From Monodelphis domestica (taxonomy: Eukaryota > Chordata > Mammalia > Didelphimorphia > Didelphidae): a DNA stretch of 64,000 bases. Shown here piece after piece: positions 1 through 10,261 of the stretch. The notes under the pieces were generated by a model. The model was not told the origin of the DNA, did no database searches, and saw only the letters and a list, made by a program, of their open reading frames with translations. The stretch's first letter is position 1, and the number at the start of each line of letters is the position of its first letter. The stretch is taken from positions 111,179,994 to 111,243,993 of the forward strand of contig NC_077229.1 of the NCBI RefSeq assembly GCF_027887165.1, given 5' to 3'. A program made the translations under genes and the position numbers.

Positions 1-290
1 CCTCTGGACTCACCTTTTGCCAGCATCACTCAGCAGCCTATTTGTGAAATTCATAATCACCCTGTCTACATCCTAATTGCTGCCATCTACTGATCTCAGG
101 GTGCTCTCCTTCCTATCATTTCAATTCTTGACCCCAATACCTGCCCTCATCTTGGATGACTTCAATATTTAGGCTGATGGTCCATTTAACACCCTGGCTT
201 CCTAGTTCATCAAACTTGATTCTCATGATCTCCATTTCTACTTCCTCCACAATCTGTATCCTCTTGTTAAGCAGGTCAGAATGTTGCTGT
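1..290 (+). mobile_element. L2-type LINE relic, endonuclease part
   Basis: In the frame around 140-240 the translation reads LILDDFNI-stop-ADGPFNTLAS-stop-F, which matches the GDFNIH...NTLASQF stretch of the apurinic endonuclease domain of L2-clade non-LTR retrotransposons. At least two in-frame stops show it is dead. It probably belongs to the same old element as the reverse transcriptase remains at 2.5-4.3 kb. The clade call rests on remembered protein motifs, not on an alignment. Confidence 0.65.
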
Positions 291-373
291 AGAGGTGGGA
301 GGTCTTCAGATGTTAAATATTGTATGTGTTTTTAGGCTTTTAAAAGCTTTTATTTTTTTTAAGAGTAAATAAT

Positions 374-571
374 GGAGACAGCTGGGTGGCTCAGTGGATT
401 GAGAGTGAGGCCTAGAAATGGGAGGTCCTGGGTTCAAATCTGTCCCCAGATACTTCCTAGTTCTGTGACTGAGCAAGTCACTTAACCCCCATTGCCTAGC
501 CCTTACCACTCTTTTGCCTTGGAACTAATACTCACTATTAATTCTAAGATGGAAAGTAAGAGTTTAAAAAA
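374..571 (+). mobile_element. type A tRNA-derived SINE
   Basis: This copy shows the whole family layout: a tRNA-like head with A box TGGCTCAGTGG (about 387), a B-box-like GGTTCAAATCT (about 431), a body, the tail motif (here GGAAAGTAAGAGTTT) and a short poly-A. The A and B boxes are the internal RNA polymerase III promoter of tRNA-derived SINEs. The head is not a functional tRNA gene. Confidence 0.9.
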
Positions 572-980
572 TGCAAGCAAATGGGGATTGATTGAGGGAA
601 TGGGGTAGGTGTTTTGCTTGAAGAAGAGAAGACTCAGAGGAAACACAATAGTTTGTCTTCAAATATTTTTAAGAGCGAAATTAGACTTGCTCTTCTTGGT
701 GACAGAAATAGGAAGCACATGTTCAGGTTGCAAAGAGGTTAAGTGAAGCTTAATATCAGGGAAGATTTGCCTACAATTAGAGCTCTTCAAGGGGCTACCC
801 CTTGAGGTGACACAGGTTCCTTCTCAGTGAAGATCTCCAAAGAAAGGATAAGCGATCACTTGCCAAATACTTCAGTGATCTTATTTAAATTTTCTTTTAG
901 CAAAGAAGCAGCCCATTCTAAACTGAGCCTTAACTCCATAAATTGTTTCCTGAACTGAGTATTGGGTCCAAGAGTGTGGA
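572..980. other. mostly single-copy DNA with a CR1/L3-like piece
   Basis: No gene is visible. The stretch 790-870 (GGGGCTACCCCTTGAGGTGACACAGGTTCC and following, described here only in part) resembles the 3' region of CR1/L3 LINEs, where a conserved 'gaggtcttcaag' phrase occurs. The rest is unassigned. Confidence 0.4.
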
Positions 981-984
981 TAGC

Positions 985-1482
985 TCAGTGGGGTCCATCT
1001 CCCATGGTGCATAGCTCAGAGTCCACATTACCTTTCAGGACCAGGGACCTCATGATCATAGATAGAGTGCTGTAAGGACTTCCTGGAAAAGCCCCAGTTG
1101 TTGTGTTATCATTGCATCCCTGGTTGTCAAGTAGGTAAAGCAATTTCTCTCCAACACCCCACTTGGAAACAAGGCTATTCCCCACCCAGAGAGCCCCATA
1201 AACCATCAGGTATTACTCATCAGCCTTTGCCAGCTCGTATAAGATGAGCCTGATGTTTTCCTTGCCAGGAGAACATTGTATTCCAGCTTCATTCTGTCCT
1301 GAGAGCCATCGCTGCAAGGGTGAGAAAACCCCCAACTTCCTGCCTGATATCCTCAAGCTGGAGGAGGGACCAAACAATTCTTCTTGCTGTTGTCCAACAA
1401 GGGCTAGAGTGGAGAATGTAGTTCTGGTGCTACAGAAAGATAACCAGATAGGTTGGCAGAGATCTGAATTCAACAATTCCAT
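985..1482 (-). pseudogene. unrecognised open frame broken by one stop
   Basis: On the - strand an ATG at 1482 opens a frame that runs to a TGA at 985-987, interrupted only once by TAA at 1213-1215; CAA to TAA is the simplest explanation. The two halves (89 and 75 residues) share the same frame, giving 165 codons. The composition is protein-like: SLRISGRKLGVFSPLQRW, NIRLILYELAKADE, then after the stop VGNSLVSKWGVGEKLLYLLD and FPGSPYSTLSMIMRSL. I do not recognise the family. An in-frame stop lies just upstream of the ATG, and no poly-A tail, intron or flanking duplication was found to prove a processed copy. It could be a retropseudogene, one exon of an unknown gene, or a chance frame. Confidence 0.4.
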
Positions 1483-1513
1483 TCAACAAACAGCAATGAA
1501 AAACCTACTGTTT

Positions 1514-1606
1514 GGAATTGAAAGGAGGGAAATCATTTAACAATGAAAAAATATTCTAAATTAACTAATTAAATAAAAACTCTTTATAAAAAATAAATAA
1601 TAAATA
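1514..1606 (+). mobile_element. very short 5'-truncated L1 3' tail
   Basis: About 93 bases match the 3' terminus shared by other L1 tails here (AAAAATATTCTAAATTAA, then AATTAAATAAAA). It is flanked by a perfect 15-bp TSD, AAAAACCTACTGTTT, at 1499-1513 and 1607-1621, which proves insertion by target-primed reverse transcription. Confidence 0.85.
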
Positions 1607-1621
1607 AAAAACCTACTGTTT

Positions 1622-2480
1622 ATAGGGCCCAAAGTATAGGCATGGAAGGCAGGACTTGAACTCAGGCCTTTTGACTTTAGAATCAATTCTTTCCACCGCA
1701 CCACTCTTCAGATCACCACTCTTCAGATACTCACAATCTAGTGGGGGGAATGAGATGCAAATACAGTTCACTATGATATATGCCAACATATAAGTATATT
1801 AGGCAGATAAATTAGGTTCTAAATGTTATTTTATTCTTTAAAAGCAAAATGATCATTTAAGTTATAGCCTATCTTCTTTTGGTTTTGGACAATGTTTATA
1901 ATACATGTATTTATATATGTAGATATATATAGCATACATATATTCTTTGTATCCTCAACACTTGTGCTTTGAACTTAGCAAACAATTAATAAATGCTCAC
2001 TCGATTGATTGAATCATCAATTATAATTTTATTTCACCAAAAAAAATTAGACAGATAAGCAAAGTGCTAGGTGAGACAGGAGAAGAGATAATTACTAGAG
2101 GAAGAGATCATCTTTCTTTCAAAGGATTTTTGAAGGGGATATTTGACCTGGTTTCAAATCCTGACTGCTACTTTCCACTTGGGTGACCTTGGGTCAATAC
2201 TAAAATTCTGAAGCATCTAGGTGTGAAGGTGGCCCTAGGTTCTCAAAGATCACTGGAGCTTCTAAAAGCAAGAGAGGCCTCAGCTATAGACCAGTGATGA
2301 TAATAGATTTAGAGCTGGAAGGAACCTCAGAGACCATTGAGTCTAATTCTCTCATTTTACCACCAAGGAAACTGAACCTGAGAGAGAGCAATTTCCCCAA
2401 GCTCAGTCAAAGGAAGGATTAAGCCTCAGGTCTTCCCGACTTCAAGTCTAGAGTCCTGACTAAGAGTCTATTACCTACCT
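1622..2480. repeat. old MIR and L2-tail fragments
   Basis: 1640-1720 and 2300-2460 read as reverse-strand MIR (antisense CORE with AAACTGA and a final TCTAGAGTCCTGAC-type end). 1945-2015 has the L2/MIR tail phrase TTAATAAATGCTCACT. 2140-2200 is a + strand MIR head. The AT-rich remainder (1740-1940) is unassigned. Confidence 0.6.
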
Positions 2481-2850
2481 AAATTAAAGGAAATCCTTCT
2501 CTATGGGTCATCTCATTCTTTTCAGCCTTCTCCAGTATCTTTTTCCCCTCCCTCTATCATCCACACTCTCACACTTATCCTCAATTTCTTCTTGTCTCCT
2601 GGTTGCTTCCCTAGTGCCTATATACTTGTTCTGATCTCCCTCACCCTCAAAAAACCCTCATAAGGTCCATCCATTCCCCCCTGGCTATCATCCCATATGT
2701 CTCTTCCCTTTTGTGGCTAAACTCTTTCTGAAGGTCATCTACAATGGTGCCTCTACTTCCTTTTCTCTCACTTTCTATTATCTAGCCTCTTACCTCATCA
2801 TTCCACCAGAATTGCTCTTTCCAAAGTTACCAACATAAAAAAAAAAAAAA
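2481..2850 (+). mobile_element. L2 relic, reverse transcriptase upstream part
   Basis: The phrase around 2716-2840 (CTAAACTCTTTCTGAAGGTCATCTAC and following, quoted in part) corresponds to the 'LxKLLEKxIYN' to 'TETALSKVTN' stretch of L2 reverse transcriptases. A poly-A run at 2837-2850 marks where younger DNA interrupts it. Confidence 0.6.
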
Positions 2851-2858
2851 CCTTCCCT

Positions 2859-3054
2859 GGGGACAGCTGGGTAACTCAGTGGATTGAGAGTCTCTAGATG
2901 GGAGGTCCTATGTTCAAATCTAGCCTCAGACACTTCCTAGCTGTGTGACCCTGGTCCAGTCACTTAACCCCTATTGCCTAGCCCTTACTACTCTTGCCTT
3001 GGAACCAATACACAGCATCGATTCCCAGATGAAAGGTGAGGGCTTAAAAAAAAA
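2859..3054 (+). mobile_element. type A SINE inserted in L2
   Basis: Full-length head (GGACAGCTGGGTAACTCAGT) to tail (GATGAAAGGTGAGGGCTT plus poly-A). The A box is degraded to GTAACTCAGTGG. It splits the L2 relic. Confidence 0.88.
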
Positions 3055-3055
3055 T

Positions 3056-3172
3056 CCTTCACTTCTGTCTTAGAATCAATATTATCAATTACAAGGCAGT
3101 GGAGTGGTAAGGGCTAGGCAAATGGAGTTAAGTGATTTGTCCAGGGTCATACAACTAAGAAGTCTCTAAGGC
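3056..3172 (-). mobile_element. partial type A SINE
   Basis: Antisense body and tail (ACTTCTGTCTTAGAATCAAT, then GGTAAGGGCTAGGCAA); the tRNA head is missing. Confidence 0.75.
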
Positions 3173-3183
3173 CAGTTGTTGTT

Positions 3184-3330
3184 GTTTTTTAAACCCTTAC
3201 CTTCTGTCTTAGAGTCAATGCTGTGTATTGGTTCCAAGGCAGAAGAGTGGTAAGGGCTAGGCAACAGAAGTTGGGTGATTTGCCCAGGGTCACACAGTTA
3301 GGAAGTGTCTGAGGCCATAAGGCCACTTTT
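3184..3330 (-). mobile_element. partial type A SINE
   Basis: A second antisense copy directly beside the previous one, with the reversed tail AAACCCTTACCTTCTGTCTT. It stops at GTGTCTGAGGCCA before the head. Both copies break off at AGGCCA, so this may be a tandem partial duplication rather than two separate insertions. Confidence 0.75.
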
Positions 3331-4326
3331 GAATTGCAAGATCTTTAGGGCTTGTTCCTCAAATCTTCAGCCTTCTTGAACTCTGCAACCTCTAGCATTG
3401 TCAGTCACTCTCTTCTCCTTGATACTTTCTTCTGTCTAGGTTTCTATATCCTGTCTTAATTCTCCTTACTGCTTCTTCTAACCACTCCTTTTCAGTTTCC
3501 TTTGCTGGATCTTGGTCCAGGTCACACTCATTTAAATGTCCTGGACCCTTTTCCCTTCTTTCTCTACAATAGTTATTTCATTTGGTGATCTCATCAGTTC
3601 CCATACCAATACCAATGGATCCAACACCATCGCCATGTAGATTCTCCACTTCATTTATCTAACTCTAACTTCTTTCCTAACCTTCAGTTTTCATGTCCAA
3701 CTACCTATTATTGTACAACTGGATGTCCCATAAACATCTCAAAATTGACATATCCATAATTGAATACATTATTTCCCTTCAAACCTTCCCGTCTTCCTAA
3801 CTTCCTTATTACCATCAAGGGCATCATCACCATCCCAGGCACCCAGGTGTCATTCTTTCCAATACACTCTTTTTCTTACCTTCCCCATATGTACAATATG
3901 TTGCCAAATTCTGTTTATTTGACTTTCCTTAGATCACTAGAATATAGTCTCTTCTCTCTTCTGATACTGACATCAACCTGAGGCAAGACCTCCTCACCTT
4001 TCACCTGGACTATTTCAACAGCTTACCATATGTTTTCCCATTACAGTGCCTCCTCAATTCTTAATCTTTCTAAATCATAGGTCTTACCACACACCCCTAG
4101 TTCAATAAACTCTAAAGGTTCTTTATCAGGTCCAATAAAACTCTCTTTCTCCTGCAGGACCCCCCTTGCCACTCCCCATCCTGTTCCCCTCTCATTTTTC
4201 ATTCTTTTTACACATTAGTCAATTCTGTTATTCTGCAATCCAACAACACTGATTTGCTTGTTGTTCCTTGAACAAGATAACTCCTCAGCTTCCAGGAATT
4301 TTCACTGTCATTCATGAAATGCTTTA
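3331..4326 (+). mobile_element. L2 relic, reverse transcriptase and 3' part
   Basis: The text follows the L2 reverse transcriptase order: CTCCTTGATACTTTCTTCTG, then TTTCCTTTGCTGGATC, GGTGATCTCATCAG, a destroyed YADD region near 3640 (CATGTAGATTCT), AACTGGATGTCC, and CTTCCTAACTTCCTTATTAC. Stops in all frames show decay. It continues at 4964 after a younger L1. Confidence 0.72.
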
Positions 4327-4951
4327 CTTCTTGGGATGTCCATCACTTGGGGAATGGCTGGACAAATTATGGTACATATTGTGCTTTAAGAAATGATAAG
4401 CAGGGCGCAGCTGGGTAGCTCAGTGGATTGAGAACCAGGCCTAGAGGCGGGAGATCCCAGGTTCAAATCTGGCCTCAGACATTTCCCAGCTGTGTGACCC
4501 TGGGCAAGTCACTTGACCCCCATTGCCTAGCCCTTACCACTCTTCTGCCTTGGAGCCAATACACAGTATTGACTCCAAGACAGAAGGTAAGGGTTTAAAA
4601 AAAAAAAAGAAATGATAAGCAAAGTGATTTCAGAAAAAGCAGGAAAGATCTGCAGGAACTGATGCAGAGCAAAATAAGCAGAAACCAGGAGAATATTGTA
4701 CACATTAACAGCAATGTTGTAGGATGATTAGCTATGAAAACGTAGCTATTCTCAGCAATGTAATGATCTGGGACAATCCTGAAAGACTTGGTGGGGATTG
4801 TCACCACTGTCAGAGAAAGAACTGTTGGAGTCATCTTTCTCATCAGTGTATTTATGGTTTTATTTGGGGGTTTTGGTTATGTATGATTTTGCTCTTACCA
4901 TAATGATCAATATATAAGTGTTTTGCATGACAATAAAATATTTTTAAAAAA
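4327..4951 (+). mobile_element. 5'-truncated L1 3' end carrying a nested SINE
   Basis: It begins in the L1 ORF2 C-terminal region (GGGAATGGCTGGACAAATTATGG-like, quoted in part) and ends CAATAAAATATTTTT plus poly-A. An approximate TSD GAAATGCTTT(T)A lies at 4316-4326 and 4952-4963. The L1 itself is split at 4403-4607 by a SINE. Confidence 0.8.
4403..4607 (+). mobile_element. type A SINE nested in L1
   Basis: Flanked by a perfect 14-bp TSD, AGAAATGATAAGCA, at 4389-4402 and 4608-4621. It shows good A-box (TAGCTCAGTGG) and B-box (GGTTCAAATCT) sequences and a low-mismatch body, so it is among the younger copies. Confidence 0.93.
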
Positions 4952-4963
4952 GAAATGCTTTTA

Positions 4964-5160
4964 AGAAAGCCTCAGCTAGAATCCCATTTCCCAGAAGAAG
5001 TGTTTCTCATCCCTACTTAACTGTTTGTACATAGTTGTTTGCAGGTGGATCCCCTAATGGATCTCAGGGACTGCTATTTTTGGCTTTGTTTCCCCAGCAC
5101 TTTGCATGGTTCCAGACACCTAGTTGGTGTTTAATAAACGTTTCCTCACTAATGACTATT
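4964..5160 (+). mobile_element. L2 3' end
   Basis: Typical L2 3' text: TTTCCCAGAAGAAG, CTCAGGGACTGCTA, CCCCAGCACTTTGCATGG, and the terminal GGTGTTTAATAAACG. It resumes the element cut at 4326. Confidence 0.75.
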
Positions 5161-5219
5161 GGCAAGCACTTAGGCATTCACGCAAGCTAGCCCACAACCA
5201 GTACACTATCACCAAGTGT

Positions 5220-5660
5220 CCAACCTCCTCTCCTTTGCCCCAGTCCCCCACCCAGCGGACACACATCTTGCCCTTCCATGCACACGTGTTCACGCAAAGA
5301 CCGGTGAGATGCTCCCTCCCAGCTCCCCTTGGACGGTCCCCGCTGAGGCACCTCCCCTCTTCCCCCCACTCCAAACCCCCGCCCCGCCTCTTCACCCCCA
5401 GATGGAGCCGCCTTTGCCCAAAAGGGGCAGGAGAGAGAGTCAGCGAACTCCTGACGTCCTGCTCCGGCTCAATTTCGGTTCCCCGGCATACTCAAGGACA
5501 GACGGGACGGACCCACGGCTGGCAGGACTCGAGACCAGCCAGGGAGAGGAACCGCGGGGGCGCTCGGGGCTCAGCAGTCTCCGTACAGCTCTTCCAGCGA
5601 GTAAGGGAGTGAGTGAGTAAGCGAGCGTGCACGCATCCATCCGTCCCGTTATCCTTCCAG
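5220..5660. promoter_or_regulatory. CpG island, candidate promoter
   Basis: This is the only stretch in the window with dense CpG, in contrast to the CpG-poor repeats around it; examples are CCGCGGGGGCGCTCGGGG near 5551 and GACGGGACGGACCCACGG near 5500. Visible sites are a canonical E-box CACGTG at 5283-5288, a GC-box (CCCCGCCCCGCC, about 5377-5388), a CRE-like TGACGTC at 5452-5458 and a palindromic GCGTGCACGC at 5625-5634. Overlapping donor-like GTGAGT and GTAAGC hexamers lie at 5609-5622 on the + strand. It probably marks a first exon or promoter. Direction is unknown. By human gene order a leftward PTP4A3 promoter is one possibility, but no exon was recognised. Long open frames here simply reflect GC richness. 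Confidence 0.6.
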
Positions 5661-6300
5661 AGTTTGACCACAGAACCAGGCTCCCTGCCTGTATGGAGAG
5701 GCAGTGGAGGGGGGAGGGGAGAAGGGGGCAGGGGTCTGAATGGACACGGAAGGCTCTTTCCCGGGCTTTGGGATCAGTACACCGGTTTTAAGAAAAGGGT
5801 GGACGGAGGGGTCCGGGTCTAACTCCGGGGACCTAGTGAGGGTAAGAGCAGTGTAGTAAGGGCGGGGTCAGGGATGTAGGAAGAGGGGGCAGCCCCGAGG
5901 CAATTCCCGAGAAGGAGAGGGACAGGGTGATGTGCAGAAAGAGCTTTGCAAATCTTAAAGAACAGTCAACCTTTATTCATTTTGCAAGCTTGGCTGCCAT
6001 AAGTGGATACCGGACTTGGGGTCTGGAAGACGTTGTTTCCAGTGCCATCCCTGATAGCCAGCGGCTGTTTAACCAACCCCTGGGCCAATCACTTAACCTC
6101 CCAATGCCACTGAAGACTCTAAACCTATAAATTGCAACGAAGGTGGGGCTCTGCTTGATAGAGGAAGTACTTCTCCACAAGTCCCCTCTACCAATGCAAT
6201 CCTGGTCCAGTCAAAACTATGGATGCTATTCTTCTCCAGAGGAGGTGTGAACTTGGAATATAAGTGGGAGAAGGGGACTTTAAAAAGGTAGGATATAGAA
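5661..6300. other. single-copy flank of the CpG island
   Basis: G-rich shore (5690-5920) followed by apparently unique DNA. 6000-6130 has a faint MIR-like order (GTCTGGAAGAC, CAATCACTTAACCTCCCAATGCC). No gene is supported. Confidence 0.35.
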
Positions 6301-6680
6301 GGTTGTTACTGGGATGAAGCTTAGATCATAGGACTTCTAACACTGGAATGTTAGAAATGGAAAAGGTCCTAAGAGGCTATGTATAGATAGGATTTTAGAG
6401 CTAAAGCTAGGAGGAACCTCAGAGGCCATCTAGTCTCCCCAGCCTCAACACACATACACTGAGGAGAAAGCTGAAGCCCATGAAAGTATAGTAACCTACC
6501 TAGTCACAGTGTCTGAGCTTTGATTATGGAGACTGTGCTCTTTCCCCTCTACCAACCCCCTATATTCTATAAATGGAGAAACTGAGTCCTGGGGTTCTTG
6601 TCCCAAACTCATCTATCAAGTCAGCACTAGATGTGGGTGAGAACTCAAATCCCCCACTCCTAAACCAAGGCTCTTTCCAC
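6300..6680 (-). repeat. two reverse-strand MIR-type relics
   Basis: TTTTAGAGCTAAAGCTAGGAGG to CTGTGCTCTTTCCC (6390-6550) and GGAGAAACTGAGTCC to AAGGCTCTTTCCAC (6570-6680) are both antisense MIR-like, ending in the 'gctctttcca' head remnant. Confidence 0.6.
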
Positions 6681-6724
6681 AAATGTAAATTGGGAACTAG
6701 TTACAAGTGACTAAGGCCAAACTA

Positions 6725-6966
6725 AAAAATTCCATCTTCTACAGTAAACCTTTCCCAGTTCTTTTTGATTCCATACCTTCCCTCCATTAATTATTTCCTA
6801 TTTATCTTGTATAAAGCGTATTTGTTCATATTTGTTTGCTTGTTGTTTTCCCCATTAGATTGTAAGCTCCTTGAAGGCAGGAGACTCTTTTGCCTTTTTT
6901 TCTTATCTTCAGTCACTTGACACAGTGTCTGGCATAAGAAATGCTGAATGGTTGATTGACTGACTG
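6725..6966 (+). mobile_element. L2 3' end
   Basis: Phrases in order: CATCTTCTACAGTAAACC, CCCCATTAGATTGTAAGCTC, CTTGAAGGCAGGAGAC, and the terminal GAATGGTTGATTGACTGACTG. Confidence 0.8.
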
Positions 6967-7019
6967 TTAAGGAATAAGGAGGGTTTGGACCCAGATTTTA
7001 ACTAAAAGATGAATTGCAT

Positions 7020-7186
7020 AGGACTGGAATTTGGGAGACTTGGATTCTAGTCCCAGCTCTGTAACTTATTTAGTGGCCAAACTCTCTGACTCAGTTTCCT
7101 TATTTGTAAAATGAGAACAATACATGACCTTTCTTCCCAGGGATCTTGTGATCCTCGAATGAGAAAATGTATGGGGCAGTGCTTTC
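7020..7186 (+). mobile_element. MIR relic interrupted by a SINE
   Basis: GAATTTGGGAGACTTGGATT, then CTCAGTTTCCTTATTTGTAA (CORE-flank phrase), then GGATCTTGTGATCCTCGAATGAG-like 3' part. The SINE at 7200 sits in its 3' end. Confidence 0.7.
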
Positions 7187-7199
7187 AAGAAGGTAATAA

Positions 7200-7436
7200 T
7201 CTGGGGGAAGTTGGGTAGCTCAGTGGATTGAGAGCCAGGCCTAAAGACGGGAGGTCCTGGGTTCAAATGTGGCCTCAAACACTTTCCAGCTGTGTGACCC
7301 TTGGCAACTCCCCATTGACTAGCCCTTACCACTCTGCCTTGGAACCAATATAATTGTAATAATAATTATTATTCTTTTGCCTTGAGACAAATGCACAGTA
7401 TTGATTCCAAGATGGAAGGTAAGGGTTTAAAAAAAA
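7200..7436 (+). mobile_element. type A SINE with internal duplication
   Basis: Perfect 13-bp TSD AAGAAGGTAATAA at 7187-7199 and 7437-7449. The body holds an extra AT-rich segment (about 7350-7378, ATAATTGTAATAATAATT), after which the CTTTTGCCTTG...CAAATGCACAG stretch is repeated, so part of the body is duplicated. Confidence 0.9.
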
Positions 7437-7449
7437 AAGAAGGTAATAA

Positions 7450-8210
7450 GCTATATGCAGGAGAGTTATTGTTTAATCAGGGCAGAAGAGTTTGCATAAA
7501 TGAATGGAGTTGTGATCTCAGACAAGTGATTTCAAATGGGTCTTAGTTTCCTCCTCTAAAAAATAAGGGAGTTAGACTTAGATGGTCTCTACCCTCACTT
7601 CTACCTCTAACATTCCATGTTCTAACATTCCTTTAGTTTTGAAATGGGATTATAGTATCATAGGCCAGTTTCTAGCTACCTAGTCCTACCCCCTCATTTT
7701 GAAGAAAAGGAAACTGAGATCCAGGGAATTTAAGGGGCTTTGCCCTATCTCAGATAATTAGTAAGTGGTAGAGGGCAGATGTGATTTAAGGTCCCTTCTG
7801 CCACTTGATATTCCTTGTTCTGTATTCTAAAGTCCCCTCCAACTGCACAGGTCTATGATTCTCTGCTTATTCCCTGGATTCTCAAAATTTCTCTGTGAAA
7901 GGAGAGGCATAGCAGGATTGAATCAGAGAGAATGGTGGGAGTTCCATAAGGGCATTTGTCCAGCAGTCAAGTAAAAAAGAAAACAATCCTTCATATGAGT
8001 CCTCAGTTTCTCCTGCTCCAGAAATATTTAAGCATTAGAATCATAGATTGGTAGAACTAGAAGGATCAGAAGAGTTCCGCTGTGCCATTTTACAGATAAA
8101 GAAATGAGGCTGAAAGGGCTGATGTGAATTGCCTTAGGTCACTCAAGGAGTAAAGCTTTCAATCTCAAATCCTTTGTCCCCAGGTTTAGTGATCTTGCCA
8201 CTGTCCCATG
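7450..8210. repeat. MIR relics on both strands
   Basis: 7505-7625 is a + strand MIR (AGTTTCCTCCTCTAAAAAAT, then GATGGTCTCTACCC). 7650-7800 and 8036-8200 are antisense copies (TTTTACAGATAAAGAAATGAGG in the latter, quoted in part). 7860-8030 is unassigned. Confidence 0.6.
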
Positions 8211-9300
8211 TTAAGGATAACAAAGATGTGGACACAGCATTTTCCATTTGGAATCATGGAGTCCAGTCCCTCTCTTAACTTCACCCAAGTGGAGTTAAGG
8301 GCCTCTACTAAGTGATTCACTGAATTCCCAGGGATGGTGGAAGCATGTGTCCCTGAGAAGAGATTTCTCTGCCCCTTTCCTGGGAAGAAAGGGAACAGAA
8401 GACATTGGCCACTGGAGTAGGCTGACATAAATTTTAGGACACTGAAACTGGAAGGAATTTTAGAGATAATCTAGTCCAACCCCCTCGTTTTATATAGAAG
8501 AAACTGGAAACCTAGATTGTTGAGCAGAATTTGAGAACTGGAACCCAGTGCCTATACCTTTAGTCACACAGTTCTTTTCCACTCTGCTACACTCTTTCTT
8601 GGGGTCATCTGCTCCAACCCTTCTTTCTCCCTCCTTGCCATCTTACAGCTAGGGAAACTGAGGTTCAGAGCGGGTGCACAGAAAGTCAGAGTCCAATTTG
8701 GAGCACTTTAAGATTGACACAGGCTCTCTTTGACCTGCTCCTTGTACAACAGCAGGAGCCCCGACTGCCCAGGGCAGCTTGCCAGGAACACAGTCCCTGG
8801 TTGGCCCTGTGAGAATGCAGGAGAAGGAGAGATCCCAGTCTTGTGGGGGCTGGGGACTGGGCACATGCCCCCTTCCCCAGGGGACCTATGGGCACTGATA
8901 GAAGGGAAAGAGATGAGGCAGGGTAGTATCCACTCATGAGGGGCTGAGAGCAGATTTGATCCTCAGCCAGAGAAAGGGTGGAGGTATGGCATTATTCCAA
9001 GGCACGGGCCTCAGGCAAGTTTGAAAGATGGACTTGGAGGGGGAGGAGGTCCTAGTGACAAAGACCAGCTGCAGTCTCAATGGGGATGAGACTGGGAACG
9101 GAAGGAGCCAGTGAGCCTCAGTGAACTGAGAATGTCCAGGCATTTCCAAACCTTTTCAACGTCCAAATCCCTTAGAGTTTTACTCTGATGTGGAGACAGA
9201 GGGCTGAACCAGATGACCTCCACCCTTAGCCCAGGGCAATCATGATCATAATTCCCATTTTGCTGGTGCTTTAAGGTTGACAAAGCACTTTTCTCTCAAC
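8211..9300. other. largely single-copy DNA with MIR fragments
   Basis: 8430-8700 contains antisense MIR pieces. 8720-9170 looks unique, moderately GC-rich (CCTTCCCCAGGGGACC, AGGCAGGGTAGTATCC) and without a convincing reading frame. No splice pair or family motif was recognised. Confidence 0.4.
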
Positions 9301-9304
9301 AACC

Positions 9305-9492
9305 TTGGGGAATAGGTAGTGCAAATGGATAGAGAATTGGGTTCAAGATCAGGAAAACCTACCTCAGACCTTTACTAGCTTTGTGAATCTAAGCAAGTCA
9401 CTTAACCTCTGCTTGCCTCAGTTTTCTCATCTGTAGATGAGAAATTGGACTAGATGGCCTCTAAGATCCTTTGCAACTGAAATCTAATATTG
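9305..9492 (+). mobile_element. CORE-SINE (MIR/Mar-1 like)
   Basis: GGTAGTGCAAATGGATAGAG head, TTAACCTCTGCTTGCCTCAG, CTCATCTGTAGATGAGAAAT, and the MIR 3' phrase GATGGCCTCTAAGATCC. Confidence 0.75.
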
Positions 9493-10260
9493 TAAGTAGT
9501 ATTAACTATCCTTTGGTTTGATAGATAAGAAAATCGAGTGTCAGAATGTGGCCCTGGGGTGAGGAATCATATAGAACCACGGAGTGGAAGAGCCCAGAAA
9601 GATCCACTGACTCAGTGTAGCATCCTTCTCACGATATCCCGCATTGTCTGGGTGGGTCCTTTCCCAGGTAGAAAAGAACTGTCCTTTCCTGAGTCCCTAA
9701 ATGTTAATCGGAGTGCCAAATGCCATAGGTACAGACTAGCCAGTTTAAATCTATGGGTTGGGGTGACTGGCTCATCTCTGCCCCCCAAAGGACATGGTCA
9801 AGGCTGAACTTCAAGAAAGAAGAGTGACAAAGCCACTGAGTCAGAAACTATAAATGCTTAGGAAAGAAACCTGGGTGCAAGTTCTGGTTTTTCTGCTAAC
9901 TTGCTGTTTGATTCTCCTTGAGGTATGGTTTTCCTGTTTCTAAGTGAAGGAGTTGTATTTTAGGATCACCAGATCATGAATTTAAAAAGTCTAGTCCAAG
10001 CACTTTATCTAACAGTTGAGAAAACTGAAGCATAGAGGGATTAAGTCACAAAGTCAGTAAGTGTCTGAGATGAGATTCAAACCCAAGTCTAAGACTCCTG
10101 ATCCAAGTCCAGGACATTAGCTACTACTCTGGGGTACTTTCAAGGCTTTCATGGGCCCAGAAGATTAAAATAGAAGCAGAGATAGAAAGGTACAAAGAGC
10201 AGATTTTGACCAGACATGGGGAAAAAACTCAGAGTTGTCCAAAAGTTGAATTAAGATATC
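9493..10260. other. single-copy DNA with two MIR relics
   Basis: 9525-9840 appears unique. 9870-9965 is a weak + strand MIR, and 9965-10130 is an antisense MIR ending AGCTACTACTCTGGGG. No gene is visible. Confidence 0.4.
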
Positions 10261-10261
10261 T

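Noticed and set aside
8..16. Strong splice-donor-like GGTGAGT on the - strand at the left edge
   Set aside because: It is the complement of the L2 phrase ACTCACCTT and has no matching exon.
374..460. tRNA-like heads with A and B boxes, here and in other SINE copies
   Set aside because: They are SINE promoters; the cloverleaf arms are not preserved and the transcript would continue into the SINE body.
5124..5640. 162- and 134-codon frames in the CpG island, and frames on the - strand
   Set aside because: GC-rich DNA has few stops; the frames overlap on both strands and begin inside an L2 end. A non-coding first exon is more likely than a protein.
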